A stretch of 64,000 nt of DNA from Ulota crispa (GCA_963920765.1 OY987247.1:13798471-13862470); one strand, 5' to 3'; positions 10,685-23,302 are shown, counted from the first letter of the stretch. The notes: generated by a model not told the origin, from the letters alone. Numbers and translations: made by a program.

Positions 10685-13499
10685 ATGTCGAAGGTACTGA
10701 GACCCTTGTTTATCACTAAGATGAGGTGTTTTGTTTGGTTTTTTTTTTGTTTTTCCAGAAGCTGTATTGAATGTGAGACGGACGCAATTGACCTATGAAA
10801 TTGAACAGTGGATGCAAAAGTGACTTTTGAAGGGATTACAGAGATTTGCCTTGCACGCTCCATGGCAGAGATTTTTCTTTTCAGAAATTTTGAGTGAAGC
10901 GCTTTGTCTACGCGCATCCATGCTTTTATTTAAATGCGTGTACTTTCGATTCGAGTGTTTAACGTGAATATTTGAGCAGCTACTTTTTACTTATCGTTTA
11001 AACTTGGATTTTGTCGGCTCAGTATCAGCGATCTTTGAATTGGCTAAACTTCGCAGGATTGCTACCAAAAATTAATGCAGCTAAAAAACTTTTGAACTTT
11101 ACAGTGTTAAATTTGAACACTTTAGCTTTTTAGCAGTGTTTTTAGCCATTTGAGATAGAAGTAAAAAGTTAGATTTGGGATTGCTGCGCCGTGTTGTCAA
11201 AAAGTTCTGCTCTCCTTTTCCACTTGTACTGTCAGAGCTACATCAGCCTTCCTGGTCAACTACTTGAGAAGAACACTCTAAGATGATCTCTTTTGTTCGA
11301 TACAATAACTACAGAATTGGATATGACTTACAATGAAATAAGACGACCTTACGTTAACAATCCTCGGCAGTCCAAGTTTTGAAACTTTTGTAAGCCACAT
11401 AACACTTGCAATTGTGTTCTCACCAGCATGACCGGTATCTGAAGCAGTAAAGCTCGTAAGGAATTTGTTTTGAAGTGGAACTTAAGATGAGTTTAACGGA
11501 AGAAGTTCTTCGTTTAATGAATCCCCCTCCACAAGATGAAGATGCTGCAAAAGTTGAGAATCTAGTGTTGCCTGATGTACTGCAACCAGCATCTCTCCAA
11601 AAGAACATAGGATCTCGTCAAAAGACGATGCGTAACTTGATTTGTAAAACGAAAACAACTACGGTAAGGTTGCATTTAATCATAGATTTGAATTTTAGAC
11701 TCTTGTGATAGTAATTGGGCCAATCTAAGCAATTAACGTTAATGAAAAACGTTGCTCTCGATTTCGATTTTGATCATGTTGGCTTCTTTGTTACAATTGA
11801 TTGAATTTTTGTCAGAAATTCTTTCGTCTTTTAAAGGCTTTAAGTAAAAACACCCCAAGCTATGTTAAACCTTGCCAATGGTAAAGTAGCTAAGTCTTCT
11901 ACTAGTGAGATGAAATAATTACTCGGGCAGATATGTTTTTCTGGTGATGTTCTTGGTGTGTTTCATACCAATATTTGCTTCTATGAGATATTAGTGTTAC
12001 AGACCTGATAGACGAGATTGCAGATGCAATGATCTTATGATCTTCGGGATTTGTGGGCTTTCTGAAATGAAGGAGAGATTATTTACATTGCACCTGTTAC
12101 AGATGGAGCAAGATGGTGGAAAACATCAGAATGGTTGGATTCATGCCTGCTCGCAACGCTCAGTTGAAGAACACCTTCAGGAAACCTCCATTGGAGATGG
12201 CGGCACCCATCATGTTGAGTTTGCGGATGCTATGCGGAGTACGAACTAGAACCCTTCTTTTGCCTATTGATTTGTGAACGGAAATAGGGTTGTCTATTGT
12301 CACAAACAGTGGTCTACAACCTCCCAGTTTGAAATTCCATAAGAAACTCATACATAGTGTTGATCTCAACAGATTTGGCTCTTGCACCAAAACTGATATC
12401 TTGAAAGCTCTATACTGGTCTTCCAAAAATCACGTTCTTACATGTGTTAGAATATTTTAATGACGCTAATAGTATCCTTTTTTATTACAGTAAATATTTA
12501 CCTGGTATTCTCACACGTGACGCAGCTGTGAAGAAGGCTCTTCGGCAGTTGGCTGAGAGTAAAGGTAGAGCTCAAGATGAAGTAGCTGAGTAAAAATGTA
12601 AGTATGAGATGGAGCGGTTGCGCACTGCTTCTTTGGAGCAGGACCGGGAGCAGGAGCAGGAGCAGGAGCAATTGTCTCCTGGTTTGTCGAACTATCCTTG
12701 ATCTTTTTTAAGGATGATTTTGTCAAAAGCATTACTCTCTGAGTTTTGTAGCCGTTTGAATGTGTCTATGAAGGGCTCTAGAGGGATATCATCCTGACCT
12801 TTAATTCCCGAATTGGCAAAATTGGCTTGCTTCCGTATATTTAGAAGTTTAAATAATCATTCAAGCAGCTTTAGGGAAATTTGTCAATAAAAAGATGGAA
12901 CCATACTTTACATCTCTGAATGGTATAAATTTAGTTTTTGAAAGTTATTGTAATTGACGTTAGCTCTTAAAGTAGACTTTCTTTCTTTTAATTGAGGTTA
13001 AGCCTGTTATATCTAACTTCGCAATACACCTCCTGTGATCAAAATCTTGGAGTACCGGTGAACCATTCAATTTGGAGAAACTTGAAAGTGGGATTGGGGA
13101 GCAAAGTTCAATTGATTCTGTGAATGGTGGTCCTCCCCATGAAAGTCCTGTGTGTTGCAAGAAAGATGGCATCTGCTCTCAGCAACTATTGCGCTGCCAC
13201 AGCAGTTTATCTAGCAATGTGTCACTCTTGTCTGATTCACCGGAAGTTGCAGAGGAGGTGCGGTCTCTCATTTAATTTGTATGCATTGCTATCTTTAAGT
13301 TACTCAGCCTCGAGAAGTCCTCTATCCCAATTTACGTTCCTTTTTAAAGATCTTCATTGTCATGATACCTTCTTCACAGGCGTCTTTCAGACTACAATGG
13401 GGTTGCGGGGACAAGAAATTTCCAAGAAAGCATAGTCATGATGTTGTGTCCTTTGAGTGTGGAAACATCACAACAGCAAATCGGAGCAGCAAACAGGTA
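10685..13499 (+). pseudogene. Unrecognised gene remnant, several exon-like pieces
   Basis: Pieces with exon character lie on the plus strand. These are ATG-TCG-AAG followed by a GT donor at 10,685-10,694; 11,475-11,663 (MSLTEEVLRLMNPPPQDEDA.. ending at a gtaagg donor); about 12,003-12,245 (readable in two frames); 12,491-12,690 (KYLPGILTRDAAVKKALRQL, then a stop TAA, then a Glu/Gln-rich GAGCAG repeat); and 13,072-13,275 followed by 13,381-13,498. Frames do not join cleanly and internal stops are present, so this looks like a decayed gene. I do not recognise the family. It could also be fragments of more than one gene. Confidence 0.35.
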
Positions 13500-13653
13500 T
13501 GATGGTCTTTCTCTGCCTTGCTCTTGGTTTCTGTTTCTTCCACAATGTCATATATCATTCATAGACCTGCTGGTTTGTGGGAGATTGGTAATTGTTGAGT
13601 ATAAAAATATAATGGTTGATTTAGAGGAAATCAAATTTTTTTATAGCTTATAA

Positions 13654-14666
13654 ATTTTTGTTTAAAAAAATACGTTTAATTTGAGAAATCATTGAAAATC
13701 TAGATATGAAAGAGAATTGGATCCTCGATTTTAGAAAGTACCTTTTCAAAGATAAGCACAATAATAGTCAATATATGAACTTGAAGGAACTACAATCTAA
13801 CCTTGACAATAGAATACTTGGTATACAACAACCTCAATTATAAGATTGAGTTTTGGTCAACCAATTTCTCATAGTTTAAACTTATCTCAATAATATAATT
13901 GTTACAAGGTGACATCGGTGACACAATATTTTAAGGTTCAAATAGTCATTTAGTGGAGGTAACTAACACCCAAAATTGATGGGATTATAAAAATTTCAAA
14001 GCTCTTTGGTACACGGGACATTAGAAACTTGCAAGTAGAATGTAATAATGAGCAAGACTCAAGAAAGTGATTATGGACAAAAGGCAAACCATTATGTAGA
14101 GTTATAAAATGGGTATTCTGAAACAACATGAAATAGTTGGAGGAGGTTCTATATTTGGCTAATAGATTGAAGTGCAAATTCTAACTTGATAGATGAGGTT
14201 GAAGAATCAATTATACAATAGATAAAAAATGTCTTTCAAGTCTTATCTTGAACTTAAAACTTGGAAGTGAAGAAATCTTCATGTATAAATATGTATAATT
14301 GGAAGGTAAAGAAATCACAACGAGACAAAAATATGCTAGGATTGAGCAAATATGGTATGGCGCTCATTGAGTTCTTTTCATTTGACTTGAACAAGGAATC
14401 ATCAAATTCGAATTGATGTTGATTAGATTGTTCAAATGGCATGGAGTTGATCAAGTTTTTTAAATTACAATTTGAACTACAGACAATCACATTGAAATCT
14501 TAATTAATTAAATTTGTGAAGCCACATATTGCCAAACTCAATGAGGCTTGTCAGTTGTCATTACACTCAATCTTCATCCAAATTTTCATCAAAGAATTGT
14601 TCAAAATATTTAGTTGTAAGTTGGATGTAGAATATACATGTACACTTTTGCAATTTAGGAAGTTGA
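13654..14666. other. Intergenic, no gene seen
   Basis: AT-rich, no coherent frame and no repeat identified by eye. Confidence 0.45.
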
Positions 14667-14897
14667 TTAACCCTTAAACGTCCATAGGGCATAGTATATA
14701 CTCTGATGTGTAATTGTCATTTGCTACCAATAAAAAAAAAAGTTTGGGATCTCAAGTAGCTCACTCAAATCGCAATGATCTGTTCTCCAATTTCTTTGTT
14801 GGTCTCAAATGTAGTGGAGGTGTGGATCCATTCCAAATACAAGAAAAAACCCTGTATTGTATGGTTGCAATGGCACGCTTAGACATTTAGGGGTTAA
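14667..14897 (+). mobile_element. TTAA element, family A (copy 2)
   Basis: 231 bp including both TTAA flanks. The left end is TTAACCCTTAAACGTCCATA and the right end CATTTAGGGGTTAA. The body matches the other family A copies (ggtgtggatccattcc, tgtattgtatggttgcaa). Its right TTAA abuts the element at 14,903. Confidence 0.8.
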
Positions 14898-14902
14898 ATC
14901 TT

Positions 14903-15303
14903 GAGACTGACTAGGTGGACACCCCCTAATTGCTACGTGGACACCCCCATAGCCAAATCTATTAAATTTGAGATTATTATTACTCTGAAGTATGAAATAA
15001 AATCAAAGCAATTGTTTAGCATACATGCGTGTTTACAAGCGCTCTAAACATACAAGAAATTTGCCTCATTTGTGACACAATCAAGAGTCAAACCAATAAA
15101 TGAAGGGAGCAACTATGTAACTCCTAATCGTGTCACAAATGAGGCAAATTTGTTCTATGTTTGCAATGCTTAAAGACACAAATGTACGCTAAAGTACTGC
15201 TTTGATTTATTTCATATTTCAGTGTAACAATAATATCAAATTTAATGAATATGGCTATGGGGGTGTCTGCATAGCAATTGGGGGTGTCCACCTAGTTGGT
15301 CTC
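14903..15303. mobile_element. Foldback MITE with 8-bp target duplication
   Basis: A 401-bp palindromic element. It starts gagactgactaggtggac and ends gtccacctagttggtctc, with a second inverted pair ccccatagcc/ggctatgggg further in. An exact 8-bp duplication TAAATCTT flanks it (14,895-14,902 and 15,304-15,311). Eight bases fit hAT. It inserted at the very edge of the family A copy. Confidence 0.8.
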
Positions 15304-15500
15304 TAAATCTTTGATATAAGTGTCTTTTCATACTTACATGTCTTTATTTTATGAAGAAAATTTTAATTTGTATCAGGCAACCATTTTATCTAAGTCTTGG
15401 TAATACAACACTTCCATGATACTAACATTTTTTTATTATAAAAAAAAAGCCACATTAAAAAGGAAAAATAATTAGACATTTTGGTTTTTTTCATGAAATA

Positions 15501-16200
15501 TTAACCTCTAAATGTTTGAGGCACTAAATTTTGGTATTGGCAATACCTTGAAGTTTCATAAACCAAACTAAGTTGTTATTTTTAGTTCTTTTTTTAAACA
15601 AATTTGTTGCAATCTAAATTTAGAATCAAAAATTTAATTTCAAAAATGATTGATTATGATTTTACTATTCAAGATTTTGTGCAAGGGTATTGACTTTTTG
15701 TAGTGTTGAGAGCTTTTGGAAATGAGCCTCAAATACACTAGATATTGGAAAAAAAATTACACTAGAAATTCATTTCAAAAAATTGAAAAAGATTTTGAAA
15801 AGCCATAAATTAATTGGAGAAACTTATAATGTTATGTCCTTTAAACTTATGTTTTATTGGTGACCAATTTTTTAAATTCAATACGTGAAAAGAGGATTGA
15901 AAGACTTGTAGTCATTTTTGCACTTTTAACACCCTCATGATCAAACATTATAATCTTTCAATCCAAGAGTGATATTGTTGTTTTTTCTTTTCCTATGTGA
16001 TCTCTAACAATTTTTGTAGTTGCCATTAAAAAAATTGATATAGCTTATTAAAATGTTGACTTTTTGTTCAAGTTAGAGCAAGTTCCTACAAGCATGAAAG
16101 CATGAAAAAGGCCTTAATGTCAGGACCCCTTTACTAAAAGTTTCTTAGTTAGGCTTTATTTAGAGAGGCCTTTAAGTTTATTGAAAGTTCACTAACATTT
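15501..16200 (-). mobile_element. TTAA element, family B (decayed, reversed)
   Basis: Starts TTAACCTCTAAATG at 15,501 and contains the family B body in reverse orientation (aaatgagcctcaaatacact, gttgagagcttttgg, cctcatgatcaaacatt). The right end is too degraded to place; 16,200 is approximate. Confidence 0.5.
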
Positions 16201-16308
16201 AATGTGCTGTTTTTCAAAATCAAACAAAGTCCAAACCAAACTTTTGATGAATATTTCATTTAGAAAAATAATTTACTTAACACGTATATCACTATTTGGA
16301 GTTGTTCC

Positions 16309-17990
16309 TTAAACCCTAAAGGACCACTTGTCCCTACAAGGGACAAACAAGATTTTGGACAAGGTCATGCTACTACAATTTATGACCAAATTTTACAATT
16401 TTTTCTCTAAGTGAGGGCCACTTTATACTTAGGGCCGGATTGAGGGCCGGCCCAAAGTTTTCAAATTCCAACCAATAGGATTGCTCGGTTCTTCCAAATC
16501 TGGCACAAGGGCTTTATACTTGGGCCAGGCCAAAACTACAATTATCTTAGGTGGCATCCTAGTTGACAATATTTTGGCGCCAAAACTTTGGGCCCAAGTC
16601 ATGGAATCGGGACGAGGTTTTAGGAGGCCCAAACTCCAAACTTGGGCCGCATTGAGCTAATAAATTAATAAAAAATGATTGAAAAAATCCAAAAAATCCA
16701 AAAATTTGGAAAAAAAAGTTTTTTCTTAAAGAAAGTTTTTTTTTTTCAAAAAAAAAGTTAAAATTTTAATTCAACATTATAATTTGATGTTCCCAAAGTT
16801 CCCAAAGTTCCCAAAACTTCCAATTTATAGTTCAAAAGTTATAAGGGTAAACATGTGAATTTTAGTTGGAAGAGTAGCTTGGGCATGCCATTTTTTATTA
16901 ACTTCTCCCAAGCGGAACCAATGAAGGGATGCCCCTCAATGGAATCTATCCAAAGCAATAGTGTACTAAATAAATACATTATTGTATTTGATAAGGGAAT
17001 TGATATGCGTACCACACCTTCTTGACTATCCCATCACACCCCGGGGTAAATTTTAGATTTCTACCATCAAATAGTTGAATTTGAGAATTTGGAATTCAAA
17101 TTTGGACTCAAGGATTGTGATTTTGTCTAGAAACACAAAAAAGTTCTAATTGAACAACACCCAATGAAAAAGCTTATCTTTTTATAAACAAAAGTAAAAG
17201 TTATATTCTTCCCCTAAGCTAAACTTTTTCATTGGGTGTTGTTCAGCTACAATATTTTTTTCTGGTTCTAGACAAAATCCAAGCCTCTAAGTCCAAATCT
17301 GAATTCCAAATTCTCAAATTCAGCTTTTTAATGGTAAAAATCTAATATTTATGTCAGGGTGTGGTGGGATAGTCAAGAAGGTGTGGTATGCATATCAATT
17401 CCCATTTGATAAATACATTAACCTTTGAATTGCAATAGCTATTAGAGATTTGGTTTTTTTCCCAATTATTTTTCTTGAGATTGTCAATGAAGCTAAACTC
17501 TTCCAATCCATCGCTTGGATTTTTAATTTCTTTAACATTTTTTTAGAAAACTTGGTTGGCAAAAAACCTCTATTTAGTGTGAATTTCAAGCACATGTTTG
17601 CAATGCAGGGCCATGAAAGGTGTGTTCCATGTCTTGGATGATCACAAACACTTGGAAAGAGATGCCTAACATGATTTAGAGTATGTTGGACAAATCACTA
17701 CAACACCTATAGTGCAAAAACTATTCACCACATGTGGTCAAAGGCACCTGAGAATTTTAGGCATGGGTAAAAAAAACTTTATGTATTACCTTCAAATGAT
17801 CATGTCTCTCAATCCGTATGGTCAAACTTCACAAAATTTTCACGGTATGTTCTTGAATGCAAATACTACAAGTTCCTAAGGTTAGATTTGATCATTTTTC
17901 AAAAAAGATTGTTTTTGAGATCAAAATCACTAGAAACGACAATTTTGAGTCTTTTTTGAGAAAAAATGTGCTTGGTCCTTTAGGGGTTAA
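16309..17990. mobile_element. TTAA element with nested MITE (element D)
   Basis: The left end is TTAAACCCTAAAGGACCACT and the right end is GGTCCTTTAGGGGTTAA, forming matching inverted ends on TTAA. The interior is non-coding. It is interrupted by the 9-bp-duplication MITE at 16,995-17,403; without that insert it is about 1.26 kb. Confidence 0.65.
16995..17403. mobile_element. Foldback MITE, Mutator-like (family C, copy 1)
   Basis: A 409-bp near-palindrome. The ends are gggaattgatatgcgtacca and its mirror tggtatgcatatcaattccc; arms of about 190 nt include cttcttgactatcccatcac and caacacccaatgaaaaagct. It is flanked by a perfect 9-bp duplication ATTTGATAA (16,986-16,994 and 17,404-17,412), the target length made by Mutator-type transposases. 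Relatives are at 33,161 and 53,228. Confidence 0.88.
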
Positions 17991-17998
17991 TATTCCAT

Positions 17999-18287
17999 TT
18001 AACCCCTAAAGCACTGAATGCCCTTTTTTTTGGCAACATAGCAATTTTGGGCAGCTCACTACCAATGGTATTTTAATTTTTTCTTCCGTTAAAATTTTCA
18101 CACATGATGTGTCCAAGGAGTAACTTTAAGGCCTAAAAATTTTCATAACTTTTTACTTCATGGTTCAAAAGTTATTGCATGATACATATGTAGTTTTCTT
18201 TGCTAGGTGGGAAGTCAAAAAACTTCATTAAAATTTACGTTTTTTTGTTGTTTTTGTTTTTTGAACTTGGTTCTTTGGATATATATA
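17999..18287 (+). mobile_element. TTAA element, family E (left arm only)
   Basis: Begins TTAACCCCTAAAGCACTGAA 8 bp after the right TTAA of element D. The body (gggcagctcac, cacacatgatgtgtccaagg, catggttcaaaagttattgc) matches the left arms of the complete family E copies at 37,368 and 38,102. It is cut off by the next element at 18,288. Confidence 0.6.
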
Positions 18288-18692
18288 AGGAATTGCTAAA
18301 GTTACACCCAAATTGGTAACACCACACCCCAATGTGCATGAATTGTGAGAATTAAATGTTCATTTTTTAAATTTGGATCAAAATATTTATACCACTTTTA
18401 TCATTCTAATATTATATTCAAAGAAATTAGAGGTGCTTCAATTAGAAATTAAAAATACATGACTTTTGAAATATTTAAAGCAAAAATACATTAAAAAAAC
18501 AATGGAGCAATAAAAGTTCAACAAAAAATTGTAATTATTTTTCTTTCTTTCAAGAAGGTGGTGATGCCTTCATTGAACAAATAATGAACCACTTGAATAA
18601 AAACATAGCATTAAATTGGCAAAATACATGCTTTCAGGGGTGTGGCATTAGCAGTTCCCAGTGTGGCTTTAGCACTTCCCTACTAATGTTTT
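18288..18692. mobile_element. MITE with TA flanks (family R, copy 1)
   Basis: Inverted ends taaggaattgctaaag / ctttagcacttccctac with a second inverted pair (caccacacccc / ggggtgtgg). The flanking dinucleotide is TA, as in Tc1/mariner-type Stowaway MITEs. It is related to 22,391-22,770. Confidence 0.6.
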
Positions 18693-19034
18693 CATATTCA
18701 TATTTGGATGGTTACTGACTTTACTCGTCAATTACAATTGCTTATATATGTATTTCTATCAATAGCAAATTGCTTTGAAAAAAAGCAATGTCATCTTAAA
18801 CTAAAGTATTCATAATCAAGTTCTCAACATGTGGCAAGTAGCAATAGCTACTCTAGAGACACACAGAATATACATAAAAATCCTCTCTTTGGTTCAAGAA
18901 TACACATGGAAATTAAGGGACTAAAAATAAATCCACTCATTTTATTAGACAACATAAAATAAAATCATCATACAAAGAAATAACTTTTTCATTCTTGTCG
19001 ATAATTTGATACACGAATTCATTATAGGTTCTTA

Positions 19035-19275
19035 TTAACCCTTGAATGACCAATCAGCCCTTTGCAACCAATACAATATGGAGTATTTTTCTTGTATTTG
19101 GAGTGCATCCACACATTTATTACATTTGAGATTAACAAAGAAGTTAGAATATAGATCAATGATGTTCTAGTGAGGTAGTGAAGATCCAAAGTTAAAACTT
19201 TTGTTGGTAGCAAATGCCTGTTATACAACAGCATACATAGTATGTATTATATTAGCTTGGTCATTCAAGGATTAA
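19035..19275 (-). mobile_element. TTAA element, family A (copy 3, reversed)
   Basis: The left end is TTAACCCTTGAATGACCAAT and the right end TCATTCAAGGATTAA. The internal sequence is the reverse complement of copy 1, including the aaatgcctgttatacaacag block. 241 bp with TTAA on both sides. Confidence 0.8.
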
Positions 19276-19990
19276 ACTTGAAAAAAATTGGTACGCCAAT
19301 CTTGCTAGCATGTACATTTTATTTGCATGATTTTTAAATGTAACTTCTATGACCAAAATTCATGCTAATTTCCTAGCACCAGAGATCACATAATAAACTT
19401 CTCTAGAGTTCTATGGCAAAATCATGCTATTTTTCCCAAGGCATTTTAATTTCATTTCAAAGTTTTGAAAAGAAGAGCCATTGAGAACAAATGTAAGAGT
19501 TTACTACATTCATGGTCACTAGTATAGGGGATTCTTAGGGATATTCATAAGTATGTTGTATGTTGTAACCAGGGGTCAGGGAGAAATTTCAACTTCACTA
19601 TATAATATCTAGTATTTCCCAAATTAAACCAGATTTTCATAAGCATGGACCGGTTGTTTCATGTGAAACTTATAAAAATATACTATAATATACTATAATC
19701 AGAGTTTTGGAGAAAATTGGCCGGATTTTTATTTGGTACTTTCAGGTTTCAACCAGTTTGTTTGAAATTTCAACCAGCTGACAATACAATAACAACCGGT
19801 TCTCCACAGTTACAACTTGTAACCATAGATATTATGTTCCAATGCTAGTATCTACTTGTGAAAACATAAGAACTCTTGAAAATTCTCAACTTATTTTAAG
19901 AAAAAAATTAGAGACAATATTGGCATTTGATTAGGTTATTAATTTCTTATAAATGTGACTTTCACTTCATGTTTTAACTCCAAAACAATT
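19276..19990. other. Intergenic, no gene seen
   Basis: AT-rich; includes clustered accggtt/aaccggt-type words around 19,650-19,800 but nothing I can name. Confidence 0.4.
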
Positions 19991-19999
19991 CAACAATAA

Positions 20000-20225
20000 T
20001 TAGTTGTTGTTGAATCGGAGGATGGGAATGACACCCAAGTGAATGACACTGGCCAAGTTGAATAACACGAGCTGTCTGTTATTCCAAGAGTCTAGGAATG
20101 ATGGTCATTTCTAAATCTACAAATTTACCTCCCCCGTTCCCAGGATTTGAAACCCTGGAGTTACAAATGTACAGAAATTAAATAAAGCTCTATGACTTTC
20201 CTCCCAAGCTAGCAGGCTACAAATG
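20000..20225 (-). mobile_element. Possible tRNA-derived SINE
   Basis: On the minus strand an A-box-like tagcttgggagg (20,201-20,212 region) is followed by a B-box-like ggtttcaaatcc (20,143-20,154). Together with cagggtttcaaatcctggg this resembles the polymerase III promoter layout of plant SINEs. The downstream body shares a short stretch (gaatgacaccc) with 24,290-24,365. The tail and target duplication could not be fixed, so ends are approximate. Confidence 0.42.
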
Positions 20226-20300
20226 CACTTTTTCAATTTGAATACGCGCTCACGCTTAGAGGGATTGCAATGTCCCCCCATGCACTTGCAGGACTTTCAT

Positions 20301-21231
20301 TTAACCCCTAAAGGACCATGGCCTTTATTTTGTCAAAAGGCATTTAAAACTGCCATTTTTATGGCAAAGAGTAAAAAAGTTTGAAGATTGGTCTTTTTGC
20401 ATATCTAACTGTCGGATCTTGTAATAGACTTGTATAAGAATGTGTTATTCAAACTTTAAAAACTTTGACCACACAAATTGCAAGATATTTGCGCTCAAAG
20501 TGTAAAACAAGCTTTTTTGCACACCTTGCACAATTAGATAATTTGACTTTGAACTTTTATAACTTAAAATTTTTGCACCATAGAGTTTTGAGGTTTATTT
20601 TTGTATGGTGGGGAATTGAGTTGAGAATCTTTGGAAAAAAACCAAAACAAAAAATACTTAATTTTCATTCTTGAAAAAACATTAAATAGAAGAAGGTTTG
20701 AGATTGAACAAAATCTTACGTTGTTAATAACTTTGCAATGGAATTGAATCACAATAATCCCAATGGTGAGATTGTTCTAGCAAGCAATCTTCACTCTTTC
20801 CAATATTTTTTTTTTGCAAAAATGTTAAATTTGCATTCAAAAATGAAGTTTATAAGTTATTTTTTCAGAGCAAACCCACGCCTACCTGCAAACTAAAACT
20901 TCTCATAACTTTCATCTCATCTATCAAAATTGAATGATTCAAAGCTCCCCACGTCTATATAAGTCTAAAGAACCTATTTCAGATTTTTATTTAAAAAAAT
21001 ATGAAATTTTTAAAGAAGTTTTTGGCTATCTGATCTCACTTGTTTTTAGAAATTCATGCATAACTTCTTCAATAAATGTCGGAATGAAGAAAAAATTACA
21101 TTCCCATGTAGATCTTTGAATTCCTCACCTTCAATAAAAGTTTCAGAAAATCACGCAAATTGGTTTAACCATAGGTACATGCCCAAAATCCAATTGTCCC
21201 TTGAGGGGACAGTTGGTCCTTTCGGGGTTAA
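20301..21231 (+). mobile_element. TTAA element, family L (copy 1)
   Basis: 931 bp. Left end TTAACCCCTAAAGGACCATG, right end GGTCCTTTCGGGGTTAA. It is nearly identical, in opposite orientation, to 29,508-30,439; a 61-codon open stretch inside is identical in both copies but has no recognisable product. The near identity implies recent movement. Non-autonomous. Confidence 0.87.
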
Positions 21232-21233
21232 GC

Positions 21234-21600
21234 TTAACCCCTGAACGTTGAGGAGGACAAAAATGTCCTCCAACTCAAAAAAAAGATATTGTGATTCAGA
21301 AGAAAAAAAAAATTCATCTACTTTGTTATTAGAAGTGACCATAAACACATGATTCATCATGGAAGACAAAACAACTACCTCTTGAGATGTATTCATTTTT
21401 TTTGTAATCCAAATTGTGATAAGATTCAAAAACATGGTGTTACCTCCCAAGTTGTCCTTCTTGCAATATTCAAGAGGGCACCATGCACTGTTGACTTTTT
21501 CAACTTTTTGAAGCAATACTACTGGTGCCCATGTGCAAAAGACTGTAGAACGCTACAAGCAAGGCAAGGTACAGTGATCCATCCGTCTTTTAAGGATTAA
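21234..21600. mobile_element. Possible short TTAA element (M)
   Basis: Begins TTAACCCCTGAACGTTGAGG two bases after the end of family L copy 1. A candidate right end is tcttttaaggattaa at 21,600. The second end is weak, so the extent is uncertain. Confidence 0.38.
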
Positions 21601-22339
21601 ACTTCAAGTCACTCCTATGGTATTCTTTGCTTGAGTGTCTACATGCTCTAGGCTCAAACCTTTTATTTGAGCTTTTAGGAATTTGATTTAACTCCAAAAG
21701 CATTAAGCTCAAATCTTCACCAAAACCGCTCCAAAACTATCATTTCTAGTACAAGTACCAAATTTTAGAAAGAAAAGAAAAATTGAAAAATATAGCCGTA
21801 AGATCTTGTACCACACTAGTATCAAAACATGTCAAAAAAAATTCATAAGTTTTTGCCGGGTAGATTGTTAGGTATTTGAGTTTGAATAGACAAAAAGCAA
21901 TTTTTTGTCTTTGCAAAAATTCAGACGGTTGCACTTCACAAGGTTTTATTTGTATGAATGAAACTCCAAAATGGCTGTAGTTTTTTGGATTTGTTCTTCA
22001 AAGCAAGTTGGATACACACTTGAAAATTTTATAATCATCTGGAATTGCAAAACACATAGAAAAACAAAAGTAAGTAAAAAGAAGTAGAAAATGATTCAAA
22101 CCACTAAATTGTTAAGAACTTAATTATGGAAATTAATAATTCCAATCCCAATGGTTGTAATGTTGTGACAAACAATCAACATTTTTTTGTTTTGTTTTTT
22201 TTCCAAAATATTGAAAATAGAGCAAAATAAAAGACTTCAAAGTATATTTCCAAGTAGAGAATCTATAACTACCCACAAACAAAACCTCTTCATAATTTTC
22301 ATGTCAATGATCAAAATGGAATGATTCAAGGCTTACCAA
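21601..22339. other. Intergenic, no gene seen
   Basis: AT-rich. The part from about 22,070 to 22,330 weakly resembles the interior of family L (caatcccaatggttg, cttcataattttcatgtcaa), perhaps an old remnant. Confidence 0.4.

Positions 22340-22391
<52 letters not shown>
22340..22391. repeat. (TA)n microsatellite
   Basis: About 25 uninterrupted TA units directly at the left edge of the MITE at 22,391; a shorter TA run follows at 22,777-22,794. Confidence 0.95.
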
Positions 22392-22393
<2 letters not shown>

Positions 22394-22770
22394 TAAAGGA
22401 ACACCCCCTTTGAGCATGAAAATGTGATTTTTAATGTTGATTTTGCTGATTTTTTTTATTTGAATCAAAAGATTTGTTTCACCATTATCATTCTAAGGGT
22501 ACACCAAAAAAAATAGGTGTGCTTAACTTTCAAACTAAAAATATAAAACTTTTGAGTTACTTAAAGCAAAAACATATCTAAAAATAGTGTTGGTGCAATA
22601 GTATATCATTTTTTTTGTGTTTGTCATGTTTTGTTGCAAGGAGGTGATGACGTCGAGATTAAATGAATGATGGACCACTTAATAAATCAAAAATAGCACT
22701 AAATTATCAAATTTCATGCTCAAAGAGGGGTGTCCGGTTAGCAATTTAGGGTGTCGCTATAGTAATTCCC
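22391..22770. mobile_element. MITE between TA tracts (family R, copy 2)
   Basis: Left tgctaaaggaacacccc, right ggggtgtccggttagc then gctatagtaattccc. It is the same family as 18,288-18,692, including the mirrored gagcatgaaa/tttcatgctc pair. Insertion into, or growth of, a TA tract fits a TA target. Confidence 0.6.
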
Positions 22771-23069
22771 TTCCTCATATATATATATATATATAGGGAA
22801 TTGTGTGTAATGTAATTCAAAAAAAGAGAGGAAGAAATACCAATTTTGGAGGAGATTTTAGGATTACCTTCTTAATTTCTATGACTTTAACAATCCCAAT
22901 CTTATGAAAAAGTTTATTCCATTATTATTTCTATTTTAGAAAATAAATTGCATTTGTTTGATTTTTTAAATGTATGTAATAGTTGAATAGAGTTGTTTCT
23001 CTATAGTTGTCTTAAATGAAAATGCAAACATGTTCAAACTTGCAAATAACATGATTAGAAATTGGTCCC

Positions 23070-23302
23070 TTAACCCTTTATTGTCTGAGAAGCCCTTTGC
23101 AACCAGTGCAATACGGGGTATTTCTCTTGTATTTGGAATCAATCCACACCTCTACTATATTTGAGACCAACAAAGAAGTTGGAGAATAGATCAATTGGTT
23201 CTAGTGAGCTGCTTGAGATCCCAAATTCAATTTTTTTATTGGTAGCAAATGACAATTATATGTCTGCATACATACGGTTTTCTATGGGCGTTTAAGGGTT
23301 AA
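23070..23302 (-). mobile_element. TTAA element, family A (copy 4, reversed)
   Basis: Left TTAACCCTTTATTGTCTGAG, right GGGCGTTTAAGGGTTAA; the body is the reverse complement of copies 1, 2, 5 and 6. Its right TTAA (23,299-23,302) is also the left TTAA of the next element. Confidence 0.82.

Noticed and set aside
20934-21119. 61-codon frame conserved in both family L copies as a gene
   Set aside because: It is identical only because the whole element is nearly identical; there is no protein-like pattern and no conservation beyond the DNA.
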